Part shown: positions 7,851-15,782 of the stretch, piece by piece
Layout: each line of letters starts with the position of its first letter
Numbering within the stretch: position 1 is the stretch's first letter
DNA from: Actinomadura mexicana
GTDB taxonomy: Bacteria > Actinomycetota > Actinomycetes > Streptosporangiales > Streptosporangiaceae
Reading direction: 5' to 3'
Length of the DNA stretch: 64,000 bases
Assembly (NCBI RefSeq): GCF_900188105.1
Contig: NZ_FZNP01000019.1
Coordinates: 1-64,000, forward strand
Notes under the pieces: generated by a model
Database searches by the model: none
The model's input: the letters and a program-made list of their open reading frames with translations, nothing else
What the model was told of the DNA's origin: nothing
Translations under genes and position numbers: made by a program

Positions 7851-8339
7851 ATGGCCACTGCCGAAGAGTACGAAGCGCTCTTCAAGGCTTTCGACCACGA
7901 CGGCGACGGCATCATCGAACAGACCGACGTCGACCTGCTCGTGCAGCGGTGGTGCCGCGCGCTGCACGTGCCGCCCGGCTCTCCGCAGTGGCTGGCGATA
8001 ACGCGACCGTCCAACAGGCTGTGGCAGCAGCTGAAGGGGAGCGTCGACGAGGCCGGGGACAAGAAGGTGAGCAGGGAGGAGTGGGTCGCCTCGCACGAGC
8101 AGCCGGGCTTCGTCGACAGCGTCGCCATCCCATGGGGTGTCGCCGTGTTCGACATGGGCGCGGACGCCGACAAGCGAGTGTCCCTCCAGGTATGGATGAC
8201 GACGCATTCGGCGACGGGCTACCCGCAGCTGGAGAGTCTGGCCGGATTCCAGGCGCTCGATGAGGACGGGGACGGCTATCTCGACAGGGATCCCTTCGTG
8301 AAGTACATCGAAGACTTCTACCACCGAGACGGCGCCTGA
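7851..8339 (+). CDS. EF-hand calcium-binding protein
   Basis: A 162-residue calerythrin-like protein. Canonical calcium loops are DHDGDGIIEQTD (15-26) and DEDGDGYLDRDP (137-148). DEAGDKKVSREE (66-77) is a second good loop, and a third near 101-112 is degenerate. The start is ATG 7851, 47 bases after the START-domain gene, so the two are probably co-transcribed. There is no signal peptide. It may buffer or sense calcium, or bind the product; no direct biosynthetic role is evident. The family is widespread in actinomycetes, including secondary-metabolite clusters. Confidence 0.88.
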   Translation: MATAEEYEALFKAFDHDGDGIIEQTDVDLLVQRWCRALHVPPGSPQWLAITRPSNRLWQQLKGSVDEAGDKKVSREEWVASHEQPGFVDSVAIPWGVAVFDMGADADKRVSLQVWMTTHSATGYPQLESLAGFQALDEDGDGYLDRDPFVKYIEDFYHRDGA

Positions 8340-8445
8340 CCGGTTCTGGGGCGGCTCCGCCATCGCGCCTGGTGCCGGCCCCGCGAGCGCCTCGGCATGG
8401 CGCGGGCGCGACGGCCGCCGGCCATCCGGCTCACGAAGTAATTAG

Positions 8446-8464
8446 ACTTGCCTTATATAAGCCA
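8446..8464 (+). promoter_or_regulatory. Divergent 19-bp cluster element before permease 1
   Basis: ACTTGCCTTATATAAGCCA keeps the ACTT half and spacing but has AAGC in place of ATAG. It lies 54 bases before the ABC-2 permease start. Confidence 0.45.
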
Positions 8465-8518
8465 CAGGTTTATCATTTGCCTGGACGGCTCGAACGCGGA
8501 GTGAGGGAGGCGGGCGAG

Positions 8519-9355
8519 ATGACGACGTCCCAGCCGGTGGCGGGCGAGAGTGTGCGCGGACCCCTGCTGACGCCCGGCGAGCGCCCCCCGAGGGCGGGCA
8601 TGCTCTCGGCGTCGCTGACCTTCGCGTTCCGCTCGCTTCTGAAGATCAGGCGGGCACCCGAGGGGCTGTTCGGCGCCCTGCTGCAGGCGGTCATGTTCAC
8701 CCTGCTCTTCACCTACCTCTTCGGCGGCGCGATCGCGGGGTCTCCCGGCGAGTACCTGGACTTCTTCCTCCCCGGTGTATCGGTCATCGCGATCGTGCTC
8801 GCGAGCATGAACACCGGGTTCGTGCTGAACGTGGACATCGACCAGGGGGTCTTCGACCGGGTGCGGTCGCTGCCGGTGTGGCAGTCGTCGGTGCTGGTCG
8901 GGGCGATGCTGGGCGATGTCGTGCGGTACGCGGTGGCGTCGGTCGTGCCGCTGCTGCTCGGGCTGGCGCTGGGGTTCCGCCCGGACGGCGGCCTGGCCGG
9001 GGTGGTGCTGGCGCTGCTGTTCCTCCAGGTGTTCGCCTTCAGCCTCGCCTGGATCTGGGCCCTGGTCGGCGTGGCGGTGCGCCCGGCGGCGTCGGCGCAG
9101 ATGCTCATCATCACGCTGGACTCGATCCTGCTGTTCGGCAGCAACATCATCGCCCCGCGCGAGACCATGCCGTCGTGGCTGCAGACCGTCATCGGGGTCA
9201 ACCCGATCACGCACGCGGCGACGGCCGTGCGCGGGCTGATGCAGGGCACCGAGACCGCGGGCCAGATGGGGCGGGCGTTCCTGGCCTGCGCGATCCTCGT
9301 CGCGGTCTTCGCTCCGCTCACGGCGTACGCGTATTCGCGGCGCGGCCGAGGTTAG
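8519..9355 (+). CDS. ABC-2 type (DrrB-like) exporter permease 1
   Basis: A 278-residue membrane protein with about six predicted helices and the DrrB layout: cytosolic N-terminus, RSLLKIRRAPEGL, then VMFTLLFTYLFGGAIAG and the central segment DQGVFDRVRSLPVW. It would export the drug with an ATPase, but no ATPase gene is adjacent; the nearest is DrrA-like at 46008-47069. Bases 8838-9055 match permease 2 at 45464-45681 in 217 of 218 positions, whereas the flanks diverge, which suggests gene conversion. The ATG at 8519 follows the element at 8446. It may share the distant ATPase or be an orphan. Confidence 0.88.
   Translation: MTTSQPVAGESVRGPLLTPGERPPRAGMLSASLTFAFRSLLKIRRAPEGLFGALLQAVMFTLLFTYLFGGAIAGSPGEYLDFFLPGVSVIAIVLASMNTGFVLNVDIDQGVFDRVRSLPVWQSSVLVGAMLGDVVRYAVASVVPLLLGLALGFRPDGGLAGVVLALLFLQVFAFSLAWIWALVGVAVRPAASAQMLIITLDSILLFGSNIIAPRETMPSWLQTVIGVNPITHAATAVRGLMQGTETAGQMGRAFLACAILVAVFAPLTAYAYSRRGRG
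8838..9055 (+). repeat. 218-bp conversion tract, copy 1
   Basis: This internal part of permease 1 is identical to the reverse complement of 45464-45681 except at position 8959 (C versus G). Sequence on both sides drops to ordinary paralogue divergence. Confidence 0.9.
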
Positions 9356-9402
9356 CGCCGAGCGGGCCGCCGCACCTCCCTTCGGAGCGGGACGGCGGGC
9401 TG

Positions 9403-9421
9403 TGCTACCTTATTTTAAAGT
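9403..9421 (-). promoter_or_regulatory. 19-bp cluster element before the N-acetyltransferase
   Basis: The minus strand reads ACTTTAAAATAAGGTAGCA (one mismatch, GTAG for ATAG). Its orientation is opposite to the only neighbouring start at 9471, an exception that fits a palindromic operator better than a directional promoter. Confidence 0.55.
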
Positions 9422-9470
9422 CAGTTCGGTGAGGCGGTGGCGCGACCGCACCCGGTCCGGACGGAGGGTC

Positions 9471-10391
9471 ATGCCTGGCCAGCGCACATCGGGTTCCGCG
9501 CCCGCACCACAGGAGCCGGGCGGGCCCCGGTACGTCGCCGACTACCTGGAACGCCTCGGCATCGGCGACCCGGGCGAGCCGTCGCTCTCCGGACTCTTCG
9601 CGCTGCACCGGGCCCATGTGGAGCGGGTGCCGTACGAAGTCCTGGAGATCCAGTTGGGGCGGCCGACCACCGCGGACCCGCGTGAGGCGGCCGGCCAGGT
9701 GCTGAAGGGGCGCGGCGGGTACTGCGTGCAGCTCAACGGCGCGTTCTCCACCCTGCTGACGGCGCTCGGATACGACGTCACGTGGCACCGGGCCGGCGTG
9801 CACGCCGGCCGTAAGCTGCCGCCGGTCGGGCCGGCCGAACCGGCTCCGCACCTGGTGCTCACCGTGAGCGCCGGGGGCGAGTCCTGGATGGTGGACGTCG
9901 GCCTCGGCGACGGGCTGCACGAGCCCCTGCCGCTGCGTGCCGGGGCGTACCGCCAAGGACCCTTCACCTTCCACCTCGGCCCCTCGCGGTTCGAGTCCGG
10001 CGGCTGGCGCTTCGAGCACGACGTCGGCGGCGCGATCGCCGGGCTCGACTTCTCGATGGCGCCCGCCGGTCCGGCGGACTTCGCCGAGTGGCATCCCTAC
10101 CTGGCGACCGATCCCGAATCGCGCCTGGTGCGGACGGTCGCGGTGATGCGGCGCGACGCGACGAGCGTCGACAGCCTGACGGGATGCATGCTGCGGCACA
10201 TCGACGACTCCGGCAGGACGACCAGGGAGCTCGGTACCTTCGCGGAGTGGTACGGCGCGCTCGCCGAGGTCTTCGGGCTCCCGCTGGCGGATGTGGGCCC
10301 GCAGGAGCGGACCGCGCTGTGGACGAAGGTCCGGGGCGCCCACGAGGCCTGGCTCGAGGCGAGGGCCCGGCGGGCCGCCGCCCGGGCCTGA
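9471..10391 (+). CDS. Arylamine N-acetyltransferase family acyltransferase
   Basis: A 306-residue NAT-family enzyme that moves an acyl group from CoA (or a carrier) to an arylamine through a cysteine. The catalytic triad is C85 (GRGGYCVQLN), H127 (PHLVL) and D142 (VDVGLGDG). The usual Glu after the catalytic Cys region is Gln here (CVQLN). The ATG at 9471 has GGAGGG 4-9 bases upstream. NAT homologues in natural-product clusters close or cap amides, for example in ansamycins. In an enediyne setting, N-acylation of an anthranilate-type aromatic amine is an attractive but unproven role. Confidence 0.88.
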   Translation: MPGQRTSGSAPAPQEPGGPRYVADYLERLGIGDPGEPSLSGLFALHRAHVERVPYEVLEIQLGRPTTADPREAAGQVLKGRGGYCVQLNGAFSTLLTALGYDVTWHRAGVHAGRKLPPVGPAEPAPHLVLTVSAGGESWMVDVGLGDGLHEPLPLRAGAYRQGPFTFHLGPSRFESGGWRFEHDVGGAIAGLDFSMAPAGPADFAEWHPYLATDPESRLVRTVAVMRRDATSVDSLTGCMLRHIDDSGRTTRELGTFAEWYGALAEVFGLPLADVGPQERTALWTKVRGAHEAWLEARARRAAARA

Positions 10392-10395
10392 GACG

Positions 10396-10472
10396 CCGTC
10401 CGGGCCGGGGCACACCGTCCGGGCGGGGGCACACCGTCCGGGTGGGGACACTCCGGCCGGGCCGGGGCGCAC
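10396..10472. repeat. 19-bp GC-rich tandem repeat between convergent genes
   Basis: Two near-identical 19-base units (10396-10414 and 10415-10433, core CCGTCCGGG...GGGGCACA) are followed by two degenerate copies. They fill the gap between the convergent N-acetyltransferase and RmlA genes and may help termination. Confidence 0.6.
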
Positions 10473-10480
10473 CGATCGGG

Positions 10481-11536
10481 CTATGCCGGTACCTCGACGC
10501 GCGTGTCGTCGCCGACGACCAGCCGAGGCCGGGCCGAGGCGCTCACGCTGGCGTTGCGGCCGATGATCGAGTCGTGCAGGCCGGTGAAGCCGGAGATCGA
10601 CGCGTTGTCGAGGACGATGGAGCCGGCCACACCGGTGTGCCGCAGGACGCACCCCCGGCCGATCGAGGTGCGGGGACCGATGTGGCTGTCCTCGATGACC
10701 GAGCCCGCACCGACGATCACGGGGCCCTCGATGCGGGAGCGCACGATCCGCGCTCCGGCCTCGACGACGACCGCGCCGTCGATCTCGCAGTGCGCGTCGA
10801 CGTCACCGGCGATGCCGGGCTGCAGCGACTCCAGGAGCCGGCGGTTGCACTCCAGGACGTCCTCCGCGCGGCCGGTGTCCTTCCAGTAGCCGCCGTACTC
10901 ACTGGCCCGCACGTCCGCGCCCCGGGCCACCAGCCACTGGACGGCGTCGGTGATCTCGAGCTCCCCCCGAGCGCTCGGCTCGATCGCGGCCACCGCCTCA
11001 TGGATGGCCGGGGTGAAGAAGTACACCCCGATCAGTCCGAGATCGCTCCGGGGCTCTTCCGGCTTCTCCACCAGCCGCTCGACCCGGCCTTCGACGTCCA
11101 GCTCCACCACTCCGAAGGCGCGCGGGTCGGCCACCTTGTGCACCAGCACCTGGGCGTCGGGGCGCTGCGCGGCGAAGTCCAGGGCGACGTCGGCGACTCC
11201 GCCGGGCAGCATGTTGTCGCCCAGGTACATCACGAAGTCGTCGTCGGCCAGGAAGGAGCGGGCCAGGATCACGCAGTGCGCGAGACCGAGCGGCCTGTCC
11301 TGGCGGATGTAGGTGACCCGCGCGCCGAGACGGGAACCGTCGCCCGCGAAGTCGATGATCTCCTGGGCCCGGTCGCCGACGATGATGCCGATCTCCGTGA
11401 CACCGAGCGCGCGGATGTTGAGAAGGACGTACTCGAGGACCGGCTTGTTGGCGATCGGCATCAGCTGCTTGGCCATGGAGTGGCTGAAAGGACGCAGCCG
11501 CATTCCCGATCCACCCGCCAGCACCAGTGCTTTCAT
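10481..11536 (-). CDS. rmlA: Glucose-1-phosphate thymidylyltransferase, long form
   Basis: A 351-residue nucleotidyltransferase that makes dTDP-glucose from dTTP and glucose-1-phosphate. The N-terminal signature is LAGGSGMRLRP with downstream K in PFSHSMAKQLMPIANKP. The C-terminal third is a left-handed beta-helix of hexapeptide repeats (for example GPVIVGAGSVIEDSHIGP), typical of the long StrD/DesIII-type actinomycete enzymes. The ATG at 11536 follows GAGGAAG. It overlaps the RmlC-like gene by 4 bases, so RmlC-like and RmlA are translationally coupled. It supplies the dTDP-hexose pool for the deoxysugars, with RmlB at 38110-39123. Confidence 0.93.
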   Translation of the reverse strand: MKALVLAGGSGMRLRPFSHSMAKQLMPIANKPVLEYVLLNIRALGVTEIGIIVGDRAQEIIDFAGDGSRLGARVTYIRQDRPLGLAHCVILARSFLADDDFVMYLGDNMLPGGVADVALDFAAQRPDAQVLVHKVADPRAFGVVELDVEGRVERLVEKPEEPRSDLGLIGVYFFTPAIHEAVAAIEPSARGELEITDAVQWLVARGADVRASEYGGYWKDTGRAEDVLECNRRLLESLQPGIAGDVDAHCEIDGAVVVEAGARIVRSRIEGPVIVGAGSVIEDSHIGPRTSIGRGCVLRHTGVAGSIVLDNASISGFTGLHDSIIGRNASVSASARPRLVVGDDTRVEVPA

Positions 11537-12141
11537 CGGTTGCTTCCTCGCAGGCGCATTGAAGGAGCGCCGGTCTCTTGCCAAGGGGACAGGAGCCCGG
11601 CGGAGATGGTTTCGGCCATGGTGGGCGCCGCCGCGTCCCTGTCGGACAGCAGCGGCGGGTCCGTGATCCCCCAGGGAAGCGCGAGGTCGGGATCCAGCGG
11701 ATTGATGGAGATCTGGACTTCGGGGGTGTAGGTGCTGGACAGGGCGTAGCAGATGCAGGTGTCGTCGGTGAGCGCCAGGAAGGCGTGGCCGGCGCCTTCC
11801 GGGACGTAGACGCTCCGGCCCGACCCGGCGTACAGCTCATTGACCGCGTGGTGCCCGAAAGCCGGGGAACCGACCCGCAGGTCGACCACGATGTCGCGCA
11901 CCGCGCCTCTGACACAGGTGACGTACTTGGCCTGTCCGGGCGGGACGGTCACGCTGCGGATGCCGCGGAGCGTGTTGCGCCGCGACGTCGAACAGTTGAT
12001 CTGACGGGGTACGAAAGGGCGCCCCAGCGTGGCTTCGAGGACGTCGGCGCGCATGACCTCGAAGAAGTCGCCCCGGCGATCCGCGTCGTGGTCGGAGGTG
12101 AAGACGTAGGCCCCGGGAACGGCCGTCTCACTGACGTGCAT
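11533..12141 (-). CDS. RmlC-like dTDP-sugar epimerase with altered active site
   Basis: A 202-residue cupin of the dTDP-4-keto-6-deoxyglucose 3,5-epimerase family. The core PPGQAKYVTCVRGAVRDIVV is well conserved, and GSPAFG and VPEGAGHAF follow. The catalytic-base position reads LRGIR (R62) where active RmlC enzymes have LRGxH; the codon is CGC, one base from CAC. The enzyme may be inactive, may epimerise only one centre, or may serve another reaction. It lies between FkbM methyltransferase and RmlA in one minus-strand operon. Family call firm; activity uncertain. Confidence 0.85.
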   Translation of the reverse strand: MHVSETAVPGAYVFTSDHDADRRGDFFEVMRADVLEATLGRPFVPRQINCSTSRRNTLRGIRSVTVPPGQAKYVTCVRGAVRDIVVDLRVGSPAFGHHAVNELYAGSGRSVYVPEGAGHAFLALTDDTCICYALSSTYTPEVQISINPLDPDLALPWGITDPPLLSDRDAAAPTMAETISAGLLSPWQETGAPSMRLRGSNR

Positions 12142-12179
12142 GGTGCGCCGATCGTGGCAGTCGCATCGTGGGGCCGCCT

Positions 12180-12914
12180 TCAGCTCCGGTCGGCGCGGTA
12201 CGTCGCACGCAGGGTGGTCGAGGGGGCCAGCCAGGCCATGTCGGCGACGTTGGCGCGCGCGTGGGTCCAGTTCGCCACCAGCCGCCAGCCGCGGGCCCGC
12301 ATGTAGGCCGTGACGGCCTGCCGGGTCGCCCCGCGGCGGTAGCGGGCCTCCGCGCTGCCCTCGATCACGGCCAGGTCCAGCCGGTCCAGGTCCGCGCCCG
12401 CCAGCACGTCCAGTTCCGCGCCCTGGGCGTCCACCACGAGCACGTTGCAGCCGTGCTGGACCTCGCGCACCGGAACGACCTCGGTGGTGTCCAGCCTGGT
12501 CACCGTCATCGGCGGCAGCGGCGCCAGCAGGCTGGCCTGCTGGTCGTACTCCGTGACGTGCAGGGTGGCCGTTCCGCGCTCCCGTCCCGCCGCGGCCATG
12601 ACGACCTCCCGGGAGGGCGGGCCCCCCTCCGGCTCCGGCCGACCGGACAGGTGGCGCCCGAGTTCACGGGCGAGCGCCGCCGAGTGGTCCCGGTTGGGCT
12701 CCACCATGACGAGGCGCCGGAAACCGCACCGGACGAGCGCCGGCACCTCCTGCCCGACATGTGCGCCGACCTGCACCACTCCCACCGGTGCCACGCCGAG
12801 CCGGTCCATCAGCCCCGGGAGCTGCCGCTCCCATCGGACGTACACCGGGGCGGCGGACCGGTCGATCTCGGTCAGGGCGCGGCCCTGCGAGGCGGGGGAG
12901 GACCCGTGGGACAT
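12180..12914 (-). CDS. FkbM-family SAM methyltransferase
   Basis: A 244-residue methyltransferase of the FkbM type. Motif I is VVQVGAHVGQEVPAL and the acidic VEPNRD follows; the family motif LVVDAQGAELDVLAG (usually DVEGxE) is near residue 165. FkbM enzymes usually O-methylate polyketides or sugars. The ATG at 12914 follows GGAGG at 7-11 bases. It is first in the operon FkbM, RmlC-like, RmlA, and diverges from the radical SAM gene with a cluster element at 12955. A sugar hydroxyl is a likely substrate given the operon partners. Confidence 0.85.
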   Translation of the reverse strand: MSHGSSPASQGRALTEIDRSAAPVYVRWERQLPGLMDRLGVAPVGVVQVGAHVGQEVPALVRCGFRRLVMVEPNRDHSAALARELGRHLSGRPEPEGGPPSREVVMAAAGRERGTATLHVTEYDQQASLLAPLPPMTVTRLDTTEVVPVREVQHGCNVLVVDAQGAELDVLAGADLDRLDLAVIEGSAEARYRRGATRQAVTAYMRARGWRLVANWTHARANVADMAWLAPSTTLRATYRADRS

Positions 12915-12954
12915 CGACGTACCTCCAGAGAAGACGGACACCACCGCGGTGTTA

Positions 12955-12973
12955 ACTTTAGAAGCATATAGTA
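12955..12973 (+). promoter_or_regulatory. 19-bp cluster element, divergent
   Basis: ACTTTAGAAGCATATAGTA is a perfect match in the gap between the FkbM methyltransferase and the radical SAM gene. The reverse strand also reads as a weak match, so it may control both. Confidence 0.7.
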
Positions 12974-13093
12974 CAGTGAGGTGGCGCGACCGGCCCGGGC
13001 GGTCCTCCCCAGGATCGCGCCGCGGCGGGCTGCAGCGGTGAGTCCGCGCGGAACGCGGGACGGACCGGGGCGCCGTCGGTTGAGGAGTCATAC

Positions 13094-14596
13094 ATGGCCT
13101 TGCGTGATGTACGTGTCCTGCTTCTGTACCCGCCGAACCAGACCGCCCCGGGGACGGTGTGCAAGCCGAACGGATCGCTCGCCTACCCCAACCTCGGCGG
13201 CGCCCTGCGCGACCACGGCGTCGACGTGCGCGTGTTCGACGCGTGCGTCGGCGACGACTCCGACGAGCTCGACGGGATGTTCGACAGGCCCGTCCAGCTG
13301 CCGAGCGGCCTCCTGCGCACGGGCGTCAGCGATCAGCGGATCCTGGAAGAGGCGGCGGCGTACGACATCGTGGGGATCACCTCGATCTTCACGGACCAGG
13401 AGACGATGGTCCTGGACTGCGCGCGGCTCCTCCGGGCGGCCTTCCCGGAGAAGGTCCTCGTCTCGGGCGGGGTCAACGCCCGGTCGCGGCTGCCGCAGTT
13501 CTTCCGGGCCGGTTTCGACGTCGTCTGCCTCTCCGAGGCCGAGGGCACGATCACCAGGATCGTCGACGAGGTGCGCAGGTCGGCCCGTCCGGACTTCGCG
13601 GCGATCAGCGGCGTCGCGTTCCTGGACGCCGGTGAGATCCGCGTCAACCCCGCGCGCCCGGACGATGTGGTGTGGGATCTGGACACCCTCCCCATGCCGG
13701 CCTGGGACCTACTGCCGAACGAGCGGTACTGGACCATCGCACGGCCGCACTCGGGCGTGTGGGAGTCCGGTACGGAGCTGCGCTATGCGGACATGATGAC
13801 CTCGCTCGGCTGCCCCTTCCACTGCGCCTACTGCCACATAGCAGGGGAGCAGGAGGGGAGCATGAGCGGCCCCATCGGGCGCTACCGCGCGAAGTCGGAC
13901 GACCGCGTGCTGCGGGAACTGGACGTCCTGAAAGGGCTGGGCGTGGAGCACGTGATGATCGAGGACGACTCCCTGCTCGGGAACAAGAAGCGCGCCCTGC
14001 GGCTGCTGCGGAAGATCCAGGGCGCCGGAGTCGACATCTGCGACCTGAACGGCATCAACATCATCCACCTCCTCAAGCGGTGGAAGCCCGATCACGAGGT
14101 GCTGGAGGCCCTGGCCGAAGCGGGGTTCACCCAGCTCAACCTTCCGTTCGAGTCGGGCAATCTCCGGATCCTGCGCAAGTACGCGAGCAACAAGCTGAAC
14201 ATCGAGATGGCCGACATCGAATCGCTGATCGTGGCATTGAAGGACTACGGGTTCAAGATTTTCGGTAACTACATGATGGGTTACCCGGATGAGACCCTGG
14301 AGGAGATCCAGAACACCGTGCAGCTGGCCCGCGACCACGTTTCCTTCGGTCTCGACGCCGCGAACTTCTTCATCGTGGTCCCGCTCCCGGGGACGCCTCT
14401 GTTCGACACGGCGATCTCGGAGGGGCATCTGCGGAGCGACTTCGACCCGGACACGATGAACATCTACCGGGCGAACATGGCCGGAACGGTCGTGCCGTCC
14501 CACGTTCTCGAGGAGTTGCGCAGCCGTGCGTGGGAGGAGGTCAACTCCCCGACATGGAAGAACGCGAAGAGGGCCTGGGCCGCGACGGAGAGCTGA
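13094..14596 (+). CDS. Cobalamin-type radical SAM enzyme
   Basis: A 500-residue radical SAM protein. The N-terminal 180 residues look like a B12-binding Rossmann domain, ending in CLSEAEGTITRIVDEV, the short motif common in B12-binding radical SAM proteins. The [4Fe-4S] cluster motif is CPFHCAYC with C240, C244 and C247. The second half carries the TIM-barrel segments YMMGYPDETLEEI and VPLPGTPLFD. Class B members often methylate unactivated carbons; others rearrange or desaturate. The enzyme is cytosolic. It stands alone behind the element at 12955. Possible roles are C-methylation of a sugar N-alkyl branch or of the core; neither is proven. Confidence 0.87.
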   Translation: MALRDVRVLLLYPPNQTAPGTVCKPNGSLAYPNLGGALRDHGVDVRVFDACVGDDSDELDGMFDRPVQLPSGLLRTGVSDQRILEEAAAYDIVGITSIFTDQETMVLDCARLLRAAFPEKVLVSGGVNARSRLPQFFRAGFDVVCLSEAEGTITRIVDEVRRSARPDFAAISGVAFLDAGEIRVNPARPDDVVWDLDTLPMPAWDLLPNERYWTIARPHSGVWESGTELRYADMMTSLGCPFHCAYCHIAGEQEGSMSGPIGRYRAKSDDRVLRELDVLKGLGVEHVMIEDDSLLGNKKRALRLLRKIQGAGVDICDLNGINIIHLLKRWKPDHEVLEALAEAGFTQLNLPFESGNLRILRKYASNKLNIEMADIESLIVALKDYGFKIFGNYMMGYPDETLEEIQNTVQLARDHVSFGLDAANFFIVVPLPGTPLFDTAISEGHLRSDFDPDTMNIYRANMAGTVVPSHVLEELRSRAWEEVNSPTWKNAKRAWAATES

Positions 14597-14706
14597 CGGC
14601 CCTCGGGCAGTGCCGGACCGGCGACGGTCCCGGAAGGGCGGGGCCGTGGCGCAGAAGGCGCAGGCGCCCGGCCGCGCGGCCGAGGTTCCGCGACGCGCGG
14701 GCATCC

Positions 14707-14725
14707 GGGTATACACTTCTAAAGT
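14707..14725 (-). promoter_or_regulatory. 19-bp cluster element before the HxlR gene
   Basis: The minus strand reads ACTTTAGAAGTGTATACCC (one mismatch in ATAG). It contains the internal palindrome ACTTCTAAAGT (14715-14725) and lies 25 bases before the HxlR start, a natural autoregulatory site. Confidence 0.6.
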
Positions 14726-14749
14726 GAACCTGGGAGGCGGTACGGGTAC

Positions 14750-15400
14750 GTGAATCAGCGTCGGAACTACGGACAGTACTGCGGCCTCGCCGGCGCGCTG
14801 GACATCGTCGGTGAGCGCTGGACGCTGCTGATCATCCGGGAACTGCTCACCGGCCCCTGCCGCTACAACGAGCTCCTGGCCAACCTGCCCGGCCTCGGGA
14901 CCAACCTGCTGGCGGACCGGCTGAAGTTCCTCACCGAGGTCGGAATCATCCGGCAGCGGCCCCGCGAAGGTTCGAAGGTCCGGGTGTACGAACTCACGGA
15001 GCAGGGCGAGGGCCTGCGCGAGGCGGTGCTCGTGCTCGCGCGCTGGGGGCTCGGCGTGCTCACGGAGCCCAAGGGCGAGTACATCGTGCGTCCCCGGTGG
15101 GCGGTGCTCGCGGTGGAGGCGATGGCGGCCCCGACCGTGGAAGGCCCCGACGAGCAGTACGAGTTCCGCATCGACGACGACGTGTTCCACATCACGGTGC
15201 ACGAGGGCAAGGTGTCGGTCGCCCATGGGAAGGCGACCACCGAGCCGGCGCTCGTCGTCCACACGGACGCGGTGACCTTCGTCGACATCGGTGCCGGGCG
15301 CCTGGACCCGCTGGAGGCGACGCTCACGAAGCGCATCGTCATGGAGGGCGAGGAGGACGCGATCATCCGCTGCTCGCGCCTGCTCGGCCTGGTGGCCTGA
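14750..15400 (+). CDS. HxlR-family regulator with SCP2-like C-terminal domain
   Basis: A 216-residue protein. Residues 7-100 are an HxlR winged helix (CGLAGALDIVGERWTLLIIR, ELLANLPGLGTNLLADRL) with the conserved N-terminal cysteine C11 used by several HxlR proteins as a redox or thiol sensor. Residues 115-216 resemble an SCP2/sterol-carrier ligand domain (EEDAIIRCSRLLGL at the end). The GTG at 14750 follows GGGAGG. HxlR relatives such as YodB bind inverted repeats with TACT/AGTA half-sites, similar in type to the 19-bp elements found across this cluster, one of which precedes this gene. It is my best candidate for the cluster-wide regulator. Confidence 0.87.
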   Translation: MNQRRNYGQYCGLAGALDIVGERWTLLIIRELLTGPCRYNELLANLPGLGTNLLADRLKFLTEVGIIRQRPREGSKVRVYELTEQGEGLREAVLVLARWGLGVLTEPKGEYIVRPRWAVLAVEAMAAPTVEGPDEQYEFRIDDDVFHITVHEGKVSVAHGKATTEPALVVHTDAVTFVDIGAGRLDPLEATLTKRIVMEGEEDAIIRCSRLLGLVA

Positions 15401-15782
15401 GAGCGCTCCTGCCCGGGGAGTGCCGGCGGCCGGCTTCCGGCCTTCAAAGGCAGATCTCGATAGCCGCGCACCCCGTGCCGGTAAAACCGCATGCGTCCGG
15501 GGACGCGGTCCTCGGTGCCGCGTTCTACGGCGGATCTTCCGTCGCCGCCCCGCCGGCCGCGACGGACTTGGAAGTCTTATCTTGACGCAGTCGCGGCGAT
15601 AGCTTTTACTGGCGGCGAGCGCCTCTATTTCCATGACGACATGACGACGACGTTGCATCTCGGCGCAGAGTAATGAGCCCACTACGTGATCGCCATAGAC
15701 ATGAAGCCGTCAGCCGATTCTGATCGCCGATAGGACGGAATGCGAAGAGCGGGTCGCGGCCGTCATCGGGAAGGTGCCATCA
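15401..15782 (+). other. Intergenic region with weak promoter-like sequence
   Basis: No gene is supported here. An inverted GC-rich stretch (about 15420-15445) after the HxlR stop may terminate it. At 15566-15584 ACTTGGAAGTCTTATCTTG keeps the ACTT half and spacing of the cluster element but not ATAG, so I treat it as doubtful. Confidence 0.4.

Noticed and set aside
15566..15584. ACTTGGAAGTCTTATCTTG as a further cluster element
   Set aside because: The second half has two mismatches in ATAG and the region is not otherwise AT-rich like the others.
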